6,224 bases of DNA from DAOUAJ01 sp034433615 (GTDB lineage: Bacteria; Chloroflexota; Anaerolineae; DUEN01), in assembly GCA_034433615.1 (NCBI GenBank), contig DAOUAJ010000027.1, positions 1 to 6,224 on the forward strand, read 5' to 3'. The notes under the pieces were generated by a model. That model was not told the origin of the DNA and did not search any database. It was given only the letters and a program-made list of their open reading frames with translations. The number at the start of each line of letters is the position of its first letter. The stretch's first letter is position 1. The position numbers were made by a program, and so were the translations under genes. This document shows, piece after piece, positions 1 to 5,581 of this stretch.

Positions 1-137
1 GCTTCTTCATGGCCTAACCTGAAACTGCCCACAACCCGGTATGGCTAAAGGCGCAGTGCTTATCGGCAGTGCGGTAGTTTCATGTTGCCGTCGTGCGGCC
101 ACACGTTACACGAGTTCACAACCCATAGATAGAGTAT

Positions 138-173
138 GATGCAAAATTTGGGCAAATGCCGGAATTTTGCATC
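138..173. repeat. Perfect 11-bp inverted repeat, hairpin-forming
   Basis: GATGCAAAATT at 138-148 is exactly complementary to AATTTTGCATC at 163-173. Inside the 14-nt loop a second small stem, GGC at 151-153 with GCC at 158-160, can form. No T-tract follows, so this is not an ordinary intrinsic terminator. It may be a protein-binding palindrome, or a mobile-element or recombination-site remnant next to the integrase fragment. The pairing is certain; the role is unknown. Confidence 0.7.
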
Positions 174-207
174 TATTACGAAGGTGGTCAGCCTAAACCG
201 CATAATC

Positions 208-237
208 TTGACGGGACGGCAAATAGGGGGATGTAAT
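208..237 (+). promoter_or_regulatory. Candidate sigma-70 promoter upstream of integrase remnant
   Basis: TTGACG at 208-213 (5 of 6 to the consensus -35) is followed after 18 nt by TGTAAT at 232-237 (5 of 6 to the consensus -10). Transcription would start near 244 and run into the reading frame at 275. Matches of this quality can arise by chance in AT-richer DNA. Confidence 0.4.
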
Positions 238-274
238 TTCGCAAATAGTATATCACCACCCGCTGAGCCTGTCA

Positions 275-481
275 ATGCCTATGGCGAAGAAACGGCTGGA
301 CCAGGTCCAGGTTGCCCTGCGCATCCAGCATTCCTCCTACCGTACGTACCGGCGCTTCCGCAACCACCCCAGCGGCACTCACAAACTGATGGCCCAGTGG
401 TTCTACGGCTCGGGCCTGCGCCGCATGGAGTGCGTCCGTCTGCGGGTCAAAGACGTGGATTTGGAGTACATTAATCTTTGA
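275..481 (+). pseudogene. Integron-type tyrosine recombinase, internally deleted and truncated remnant
   Basis: The 68-residue frame joins two separated parts of an integron-integrase-like tyrosine recombinase. Residues 7-25 (LDQVQVALRI and on) resemble the extreme N-terminus of the SAM-like core-binding domain. Residues 33-65 resemble the start of the catalytic domain, with GTHKLMA, YGSGLR and the RLRVKDVD stretch; R49 is the expected first catalytic arginine. From family knowledge these enzymes are about 300 or more residues long. Here most of the core-binding domain is missing between about residues 24 and 32, and everything after the first arginine box is gone, including the HxxR box and the tyrosine nucleophile. 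It therefore cannot recombine DNA. A second in-frame ATG lies at 281, and no clear ribosome-binding site precedes either. A candidate promoter lies at 208-237. No attC or attI site was recognised nearby. Confidence 0.75.
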
Positions 482-504
482 AAAGCCTTCGCTCTGCACT
501 CGAT

Positions 505-533
505 TTCGCAAGCATTGTAGCTTGCGTTATAAT
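505..533 (+). promoter_or_regulatory. Promoter of the hybrid kinase gene
   Basis: A perfect -10 hexamer TATAAT lies at 528-533, with TTCGCA at 505-510 (4 of 6 to the -35 consensus) exactly 17 nt upstream. Transcription would begin near 540, giving a leader of about 230 nt before the kinase start codon. The whole spacer is occupied by the palindrome at 507-526. Confidence 0.6.
507..526. promoter_or_regulatory. Palindromic operator candidate between -35 and -10
   Basis: CGCAAGC at 507-513 and GCTTGCG at 520-526 form a perfect inverted repeat around six bases (ATTGTA). The 20-bp site overlaps the -35 hexamer and ends two bases before the TATAAT. A dimeric repressor bound here would block RNA polymerase. 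The half-site CGCAAGC recurs at 4355-4361, upstream of the sugar-binding protein gene. The palindrome is seen directly; the binding protein is unknown. Confidence 0.55.
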
Positions 534-539
534 TCAACA

Positions 540-772
540 CACGAGCATCTGCTGTCGCAGGGTGGTGATGACGTGCAAGTCGCGCTCCATTCGGACTGCG
601 ATCATATACCCTCTGGATCTGGTTGAAATTAGCCTGCAGCGGAAGGCCTTGGGTTGTCGCTGCTGCGATCCCCCTGGCCTGACCGGCCAGCCTGCCCTGG
701 ACGTCGTGCAGGCCAGGGGACAGGCTGATCGCCTGAACTCGAGTTTAGCTCGTGCCATCAGTGGAGGTCTCC
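540..772 (+). other. Structured leader of the hybrid kinase mRNA
   Basis: No gene was found between the predicted transcription start and the kinase start codon. The stretch can form GCAGCG (636-641) with CGCTGC (658-663). It can also form either CTGGCC (674-679) with GGCCAG (685-690), or a longer 11-bp stem of CCCCTGGCCTG (671-681) with CAGGCCAGGGG (709-719). These last two share bases, so only one can form at a time. CAGCCTG (688-694) can pair with CAGGCTG (721-727). No known riboswitch class was recognised. The ribosome-binding site GGAGG (763-767) lies 5 nt before the ATG. Confidence 0.35.
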
Positions 773-3034
773 ATGTGGCATCAGGTATTCGCTTCGCCCA
801 AGGCAGATCCCGAATTCGTCCGATCCGCATCGGAGATGCTGCATTCTACCGCGCGCACCCTGATCCTGACCACCATCGGCATCTGTGCCGCTCTGCTGAT
901 CGGGATCTGGACCAAGACGCCGAGCCATACAGACCTGATCACCATACCCTCGCTGGTCCTGGCCATTACGCTCTCCTTCCTCGCCCTCTGGCTGCTGACA
1001 AAGGGGTTCCTGATCAGTCAGGCAGCCTGGCAAGCGATGCTGGGCGCCCTGCTCGTGCTGACCATCTACCTCTTAAAGGAGCCGATGCTTGGCTTTGCCC
1101 TCGCCCTGTTTCCCCTGCTGGCCGTCGTCACGCTGGGCTGGCCGGCCGCTCTGCTGGCCGAGACAGGGGTGATCGCGCTCGCCTGGATCCTCCATCAAGG
1201 ATGGCTGGCCCCTCCTCTGCCGGCGCCCTACAGCCTGGGGATCATGGCTGCCGGAGCGACGACCGGCCTCCTGGGCTGGGCGGCGACGCACACGCTGTTC
1301 ACCATCGCGCAGTGGTCGCTTCTCAGCTTCCAGCAAGCCCAAAGGCAAATGGAAGAGGCGCGTAACCAGCGGCTGGAGCTGGAACAGGTCAAAGAGGACC
1401 TCCTCCAGGCCAACCGTGAGCTCGCCAGGCTGTCGGACCGGCTGAAGGCGATGTATCAGGTGGCGGAAGAGGCGCGCCGGGCTAAGGAGGAGTTCGTCGC
1501 CAACGTCAGCCACGAGCTGCGCACGCCCCTCAACATGATCATCGGGTTCGCCGAGATGATCACGCAGGCCCCGCAAGTCTACGGCGAGGCGTTGCCGCCG
1601 GCGCTGTTGGCCGACATCACCGCCATCCAGCGCAACAGCCAGCATCTGGCCCGATTGGTGGACGATGTGCTGGACTTAAGCCAGGTCGAGGCCGGCAAGA
1701 TGGTGCTCAGCAAGGAGTGGGTCTCCCTGCAGGAGATCGTGAACGCGGCGGCGATCGCCGTGCGCGCGCTCTACGACTCGAAGGGGCTCTACTTGAAGAT
1801 CGAAGTGCCGGCGGACTTGCCTCCTGTCTTCTGCGATGGCACGCGCATCCGCCAGGTGATCCTAAACCTGCTGAGCAACGCCGGCCGCTTTACCGAGCGC
1901 GGCGGCGTCCAGGTGAAGGCGTGGAGCAAGGGCGACGGCGTCATCATCAGCGTCACCGACACCGGGCCAGGCATCGCCCCGGAGAAGCAAGCGAAGCTCT
2001 TCGAGCCCTTCCAACAATTGGACGCTTCCATCCGGCGAATCCACGGCGGAAGCGGCCTGGGCCTGAGCATCAGCAAGCGTTTTGTGGAGATGCACGGCGG
2101 GAAGATGTGGCTGGAAAGCCAGGTGGGCGTGGGCACGACATTCTACTTCAGCCTGCCCCTGCAGGCACCTCTGCCCAGCACCTCGGTCGGCGCCGGTGAC
2201 GCCCGGCGCTGGTTCAACCCCTACCGGCCCTACGAAGAACGGTTCAGACGCTCAAAGGCTCCTCCCCCTGACTTACCCCCTCGCTTTGTACTGCTGGAGC
2301 AAGAAGAATCTCTACAACGGCGGTTACGGCATTACATCGAAGATGTTGAGATTGCGCCGGTACGGAGTATTGAAGAGGCCAACCGGGAGCTCAATCGCCT
2401 GCCTGCCCGAGCGCTGATCATCAACGCCTCATCCCTCGCCGAAGTGCAGGCCCCCGCCGACGGGCTGACCGACCTGCCCTACGGGACGCCGGTCATCACC
2501 TGCTGGGTCCCCGCCGAGGAAGAAGCGGCCAGACGGCTGGGCGTGGTGCGCTACCTCGTGAAACCGATCGGCCGCGCCGCGCTGCTGGCAGCCCTGGAGA
2601 GCCTGGGAGATGAGGTGAAGAGCGTGCTCCTAGTGGACGACGAGCCGGAGGTCGTGCGGCTCTTCTCACGCATGATCGCGTCGGCGGAACGCCCCTATCG
2701 CCTGCTGCGCGCGAACGACGGACAACGGGCGCTCGACCTGCTGCGCACCCGCCGGCCTGACGTCATGCTCCTCGACCTGATCCTGCCGGGCATGGATGGC
2801 TTTCAGGTGCTTCGGGAGAAGAGCCAAGACCCGTCCATCCGGGACATCCCCGTGATCGCGATCTCATCCAGGGACCCGATCGGACAGCCTATCGTGAGCG
2901 ACACGCTGACGGTGACCCGGGGCGGTGGGTTGTCCATGCGCGATCTCGTGGCCTGCATCGAGGCCGTCAGCCAGGCTCTGATGCCGTCCGCCCGATCTGG
3001 CGATCGAGCGCGCGCAGAAACTCAGCCCGCGTGA
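773..3034 (+). CDS. Membrane hybrid sensor histidine kinase with two C-terminal receiver domains
   Basis: This 753-residue protein autophosphorylates a histidine in response to a signal and passes the phosphate to aspartates. I chose the ATG at 773 because GGAGG sits 5 nt upstream; a GTG at 752 would add seven residues without such a site. About six membrane segments (residues 30-184) leave no large periplasmic sensor, then a coiled coil spans 185-240. The HisKA box VSHELRTPLN carries H247. The ATPase domain shows the N-box (N365, N369), DTGPGIAP (D396) and GGSGLGLS (425-432). A degenerate receiver (about 504-610) has N551 where the phospho-Asp belongs but keeps K597. The final receiver (about 619-735) has D622, D623 and D668 but lacks the usual Lys, reading TVTRGGGLSMRDL instead. 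The signal sensed is unknown. The convergent response-regulator gene is the obvious partner. Confidence 0.92.
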   Translation: MWHQVFASPKADPEFVRSASEMLHSTARTLILTTIGICAALLIGIWTKTPSHTDLITIPSLVLAITLSFLALWLLTKGFLISQAAWQAMLGALLVLTIYLLKEPMLGFALALFPLLAVVTLGWPAALLAETGVIALAWILHQGWLAPPLPAPYSLGIMAAGATTGLLGWAATHTLFTIAQWSLLSFQQAQRQMEEARNQRLELEQVKEDLLQANRELARLSDRLKAMYQVAEEARRAKEEFVANVSHELRTPLNMIIGFAEMITQAPQVYGEALPPALLADITAIQRNSQHLARLVDDVLDLSQVEAGKMVLSKEWVSLQEIVNAAAIAVRALYDSKGLYLKIEVPADLPPVFCDGTRIRQVILNLLSNAGRFTERGGVQVKAWSKGDGVIISVTDTGPGIAPEKQAKLFEPFQQLDASIRRIHGGSGLGLSISKRFVEMHGGKMWLESQVGVGTTFYFSLPLQAPLPSTSVGAGDARRWFNPYRPYEERFRRSKAPPPDLPPRFVLLEQEESLQRRLRHYIEDVEIAPVRSIEEANRELNRLPARALIINASSLAEVQAPADGLTDLPYGTPVITCWVPAEEEAARRLGVVRYLVKPIGRAALLAALESLGDEVKSVLLVDDEPEVVRLFSRMIASAERPYRLLRANDGQRALDLLRTRRPDVMLLDLILPGMDGFQVLREKSQDPSIRDIPVIAISSRDPIGQPIVSDTLTVTRGGGLSMRDLVACIEAVSQALMPSARSGDRARAETQPA
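2967..3034. other. 68-bp tail-to-tail overlap of two genes
   Basis: The 3' ends of the hybrid kinase gene (stop at 3032-3034, +) and the response-regulator gene (stop at 2967-2969, -) are read on both strands here. On the minus strand the bases encode the conserved last helix of a receiver domain (EFLRALDRQIG). On the plus strand they encode a low-complexity tail after the kinase receiver. The kinase tail is therefore probably the newer, overprinted product. No terminator hairpin separates the genes, so the transcripts would be mutually antisense. Confidence 0.8.
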
Positions 3035-4205
3035 CCGGCTTGCGCACGAAATCGCTGGCGCCCAAGAGCAGGGCCAGGTCCCGCTGGGCCAGGATCGTGC
3101 ACACCACGATCGGGATCTGGCTCGTGCGAGGGTGTTGCCGCAGCCGCCCCAGCACTTCCCAACCATCCACGTGCGGCATCATCACGTCCAGGACGATGAC
3201 CCGCGGAGCGATCTGCTCGGCCAGACGCAACCCCTGCTCTGGGTCACGCGTACCCACCAGGCGATAGCAGGTGGCTGTGGTATAGCGTTGCAACAATTGC
3301 AGCGTATCGGCACTGTCGTCAATGGCCAGGACGGGGATCTGCTCCAGCGCTGGCAAGATCAACACCGCATCGAAGCCGCGCGCGTCGGCGGACAGCACCA
3401 GGGGGCATCCGCAAAGGTTGGCCAGTTGCCCGGCCATGTTCAGGTTGGTGGCCTCATCGTCCGGCGGCGGCTGAGGGCCGGTCGGATATTGCGGGCACCG
3501 GATGCGCACTTCCACATCCCAGCGCAACGGCCGAACCGAGAAGCTCACCTCCCCGCCTGCCGCGCGCGGGATGACCACGCTGAAGAGGCTGATGAGGATC
3601 TGCCGCAGGGCAACGGGGGCGATGCCCACCCGGGGAAGCTCGCCGACCAGCGCCGAATTGAGCCATACGTGGTGCCGCTCGGCCAGCTTTTGAACCAGGT
3701 CCAACACCGGGGGAAGCACCTGGGAGAGATCCGAGAAGCTGGTCCCGGACATCTCTTTGAGCCAGGTTAGCTCTTGTTGAAACGCTGTCAGGTCAGGCCG
3801 GAGATCGTTGCGGCTCTGCGCGTTATGCCCCCCTTCCAACGCCTCGGCCAGGCCGAATTGCTTCCACAACAGGTCGGCCAGCGCCTCCTGAGCGATGTTC
3901 TGCCAGCGGCGCAGGTGGCGGGTGGTAACCCCCAGTTGGTCGGCAACCTCCTCGGCGCTCCACTGCTCGACGTAGCGGTAGAAGAGGGGCTCGTAGATCT
4001 GCCAGGCGGGAGACTGGGGGGGCTCGCCAGGTGGCGGCCTGAGAGATTGGATGGCGTCGGTGAGGATGCGCTGCAGGGCGGAGGCCGTGTCGAAGCGGTT
4101 GGCCACGCCGAAGAGGGTGGCGAGCGGGTTCCGGCGCAGACGTTCAGGATCGTACAGATGGTTGAGCGTATCGCGCAGGTACAGCAGGAACTCTTCTCTG
4201 GTCAT
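2967..4205 (-). CDS. Response regulator: N-terminal helix-turn-helix, degenerate ATPase-like middle, C-terminal receiver
   Basis: This 412-residue protein is probably a phosphorylation-controlled DNA-binding regulator. A helix-turn-helix resembling sigma region 4 lies at about residues 82-103 (SAEEVADQLGVTTRHLRRW). Residues 160-285 look like a worn histidine-kinase ATPase domain: the N-box position reads QILISLFSVVIPRA without the metal-binding Asn, and no phospho-His box precedes it, so it should not be a kinase. The receiver (291-405) is complete: D296 and D297, phospho-acceptor D340 in VLDVMMP, T370 and K389 in RKP. Having the receiver last is the reverse of most response regulators. From memory, similar MTREEF-type proteins occur in Chloroflexota. 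The start at 4205 has only a weak ribosome-binding site. A strong promoter (4279-4307) and three direct repeats lie upstream. The convergent hybrid kinase is the likely phosphodonor. Confidence 0.88.
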   Translation of the reverse strand: MTREEFLLYLRDTLNHLYDPERLRRNPLATLFGVANRFDTASALQRILTDAIQSLRPPPGEPPQSPAWQIYEPLFYRYVEQWSAEEVADQLGVTTRHLRRWQNIAQEALADLLWKQFGLAEALEGGHNAQSRNDLRPDLTAFQQELTWLKEMSGTSFSDLSQVLPPVLDLVQKLAERHHVWLNSALVGELPRVGIAPVALRQILISLFSVVIPRAAGGEVSFSVRPLRWDVEVRIRCPQYPTGPQPPPDDEATNLNMAGQLANLCGCPLVLSADARGFDAVLILPALEQIPVLAIDDSADTLQLLQRYTTATCYRLVGTRDPEQGLRLAEQIAPRVIVLDVMMPHVDGWEVLGRLRQHPRTSQIPIVVCTILAQRDLALLLGASDFVRKPVTRAEFLRALDRQIGRTASEPG

Positions 4206-4207
4206 GA

Positions 4208-4237
4208 TGTCCGCCCTGTTGTCCGCTCTGTGTCCGC
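4208..4237 (-). promoter_or_regulatory. Three direct GCGGACA repeats before the response-regulator start
   Basis: GCGGACA occurs on the minus strand at 4237-4231, 4226-4220 and 4214-4208. The steps are 11 and 12 bp, about one helical turn, and the last copy ends two bases before the ATG. The array lies between the predicted transcription start and the start codon, so it could act as a DNA operator for autoregulation or as a site on the mRNA that covers the ribosome-binding region. The repeats are certain; the function is inferred. Confidence 0.5.
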
Positions 4238-4278
4238 ATCAGTTCCGCAGGCAAGACACAAGCGGAAAGGCTTATGGT

Positions 4279-4307
4279 ATTATAAGAAGGTAGGTCATCG
4301 GTGGCAA
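4279..4307 (-). promoter_or_regulatory. Strong sigma-70 promoter for the response-regulator gene
   Basis: On the minus strand TTGCCA (4307-4302, 5 of 6 to the -35 consensus) is followed after exactly 17 nt by a perfect TATAAT (4284-4279). Transcription would start near 4272, giving a leader of about 65 nt that contains the GCGGACA repeats. This is the best-formed promoter in the window. Confidence 0.7.
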
Positions 4308-4468
4308 GTCTCCTTGTCCTTCGGTTGTCCTCCCTTACCGAAAACCTTTGCGTTCGCAAGCATATGCCCCCAACCAACGAAGATCAACAGGAGCGGAGCA
4401 TCTCTCTTCAGCATTGTGAAGGGAGGCCGACAACTCACATATCCCGTCATGGGAGAGGAGGAAAGCTT
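4308..4468 (+). other. Leader and control region of the sugar-binding protein gene
   Basis: No clear -35/-10 pair was found on the plus strand, although TATTAT at 4278-4283 overlaps the opposing promoter. The stretch holds TTGCG (4348-4352) facing CGCAA (4355-4359). It also holds TTCGCAAGCAT (4353-4363), identical to 505-515 in the kinase promoter. An 8-6-8 hairpin joins TCTCTTCA (4403-4410) to TGAAGGGA (4417-4424), with one G-U pair. The ribosome-binding site GGAGAGGAGG (4452-4461) precedes the ATG at 4469. Reading frames through this stretch look non-coding. Confidence 0.45.
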
Positions 4469-5581
4469 ATGGAAGGGAAAACCAGCATCACCAGACGTCA
4501 TTTCTTGAAGCTGGCGTCCGCCGCATCAGCAGGGGCTTTGCTGGCAGCCTGTGCCCCCTCTGCTCCTGCGCCAACGCAGGCACCCGAAGCGGCCGAAGCC
4601 AAAGCAGCGCCGGCCGAGCCTATCACCGTCCGGTTGTGGGTCGCCTGGGGCAACATGAACAAGCTGTTCCAGGACGAAGTCTGGTACAAGATACCCGAGT
4701 ACGAGGAGATCGTCGGCAACATCAAGATCGAGTACAAGGGCAACACCGGCGACGCGCCGGTGATGACGGCCATTGCGGCCGGCGACCCGCCGGAGGCTGC
4801 GTCCAATATCAGCTATGCGCAGTTTGCGATTAAGGGTGTGTTTCTTGACACTCAACCCCTTGTAGACACCAGCAAGTACATCAAGGAAGAGGACTTCATC
4901 CCTGCCGTTTGGAATTTTTGTAAGTTCTGGACGTTTAAAGGGCTGCTGGGAGTGCCAGCCTTCGAAAGCTTCCTGGATTACGGCTTGAACTACAATGCAG
5001 AGCTTGTACAGAAGGCGGGCCTGGACCCGGACAATCCCCCTCAGACGTTCAGCGAGGCGCTGGAGTGGCACAAGGCATTGACGATCAAGGATGAGGCCGG
5101 CAATCTCAAGCAGTTTGGCCTGGATCCCTACGATGCCATGGGAGGCGACCCGGATGGGATGCAGGTGGCCACCAACCACAAGTATTGGGACGAGGAGACC
5201 GGCAAGTTCGACTTTACCAACGAGCTCTTCGTGGAGTATTTTGACATCACCCGGAAATTCTACGACGTCATGGGGCCGGATCAGATCGCCGGGTTGCGCC
5301 AGGCCGAGGGAATGGGCGGCTGGGGCGGCGCTTACAACGCCGAGGCGCAGGCCATGATCATCGAAGGGTATTGTTCAAGAAGCTGGGATGGGTGGGCACC
5401 TACAACCCAATGGTGGTCCCGGCGCTGTTCGGGAACGCCTTTTTCATCTTCATGCTGCGACAATTCTTCCTCACGTTGCCCCAGGAGCTGTCCGATGCCG
5501 CGCGGGTGGACGGCGCCAGCGAGCTGGGCATCCTGTTCCGGATCATCTTGCCGCTGTCGAGGCCAGCCTTGGCCGTGGTAG
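4469..5581 (+). CDS. ABC sugar transporter substrate-binding lipoprotein, truncated, with out-of-frame tail
   Basis: The native part is an extracytoplasmic solute-binding protein of the family that delivers sugars to MalFG-type ABC importers. The ATG at 4469 follows a strong GGAGAGGAGG site. Residues 1-28 combine a twin-arginine motif (R9, R10 before HFLK) with a lipobox LLAAC, so C28 should be lipidated after Tat export. An Ala/Pro-rich linker runs to about residue 50. The binding domain follows (ITVRLWVAWG onward) up to EGY at 299-301. From residue 302 (base 5372) the frame reads a permease gene in the wrong phase, giving a 69-residue Cys/Ser/Arg/Trp-rich nonsense tail. Family members are usually about 430-450 residues, so roughly the last third, half of the second lobe, is missing. 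Ligand binding is unlikely. The sugar cannot be told from the sequence. Confidence 0.85.
   Translation: MEGKTSITRRHFLKLASAASAGALLAACAPSAPAPTQAPEAAEAKAAPAEPITVRLWVAWGNMNKLFQDEVWYKIPEYEEIVGNIKIEYKGNTGDAPVMTAIAAGDPPEAASNISYAQFAIKGVFLDTQPLVDTSKYIKEEDFIPAVWNFCKFWTFKGLLGVPAFESFLDYGLNYNAELVQKAGLDPDNPPQTFSEALEWHKALTIKDEAGNLKQFGLDPYDAMGGDPDGMQVATNHKYWDEETGKFDFTNELFVEYFDITRKFYDVMGPDQIAGLRQAEGMGGWGGAYNAEAQAMIIEGYCSRSWDGWAPTTQWWSRRCSGTPFSSSCCDNSSSRCPRSCPMPRGWTAPASWASCSGSSCRCRGQPWPW
5366..5374. other. Deletion junction between binding-protein and permease genes
   Basis: To the left, the binding-protein frame reads AMIIEGY, ending at 5371. To the right, the permease frame reads LFKKLGWVGTYNP, starting at 5371. 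No intergenic sequence lies between them and the frames differ by one position. In an ordinary operon of this kind I would expect the rest of the binding protein, a MalF-type permease and the front of the MalG-type permease here, roughly 1.5-2 kb. The exact breakpoint is uncertain by a few bases. Confidence 0.75.

Larger units (their letters stand above)
1..274. other. Non-coding left edge, no gene recognised
   Basis: No reading frame here resembles a protein I recognise. Base composition is more AT-rich than the rest of the window, which fits intergenic or decayed sequence. It holds a long inverted repeat (138-173), a weaker one (20-29 with 73-82, one G-T pair) and a candidate promoter (208-237). 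On the minus strand an ATG at 10-8 opens a frame beginning Met-Lys-Lys that leaves the window. It could be the start of a divergent gene, but three codons are too few to call. Confidence 0.5.

Noticed and set aside
1..10. Possible divergent gene starting with Met-Lys-Lys on the minus strand
   Set aside because: Only three codons lie in the window and the preceding ribosome-binding site is weak, so a call is not supported.
53..72. Direct repeat GCAGTGC at 53-59 and 66-72
   Set aside because: It has only two short copies, with no array and no link to a gene. No CRISPR-like spacing exists anywhere in the window.
752..772. GTG start for the hybrid kinase, seven codons upstream
   Set aside because: The GGAGG site at 763-767 is ideally spaced for the ATG at 773 and would lie inside the coding sequence if GTG were used.
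534..830. Minus-strand 98-codon frame across the kinase leader
   Set aside because: It crosses the kinase promoter and start, shows no recognisable domain and has no upstream signal on that strand.
478..1365. Long plus-strand frame of 295 codons overlapping the kinase 5' end
   Set aside because: It is read in another phase across the kinase membrane segments and yields Arg/Pro/Asp-rich sequence with no domain. The kinase frame carries clear family motifs over the same bases.
1073..1645. Minus-strand frame of 190 codons opposite the kinase gene
   Set aside because: It is antisense to the conserved kinase domains, and its composition mirrors the codon bias of the real gene.
3132..3770. Plus-strand frame of 212 codons within the response-regulator gene
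   Set aside because: It is an antisense shadow in GC-rich DNA, with Gln/His/Arg-rich sequence and no recognisable domain or ribosome-binding site.
4278..4283. Plus-strand TATTAT as a promoter for the binding-protein gene
   Set aside because: No acceptable -35 hexamer lies at 16-18 nt. The same bases are better explained as the perfect TATAAT of the minus-strand promoter.
4301..4468. Upstream extension of the binding-protein frame by 56 codons
   Set aside because: The extension would bury the Tat and lipobox signal inside the protein and has no ribosome-binding site, whereas the ATG at 4469 has a strong one and puts the signal at the N-terminus.
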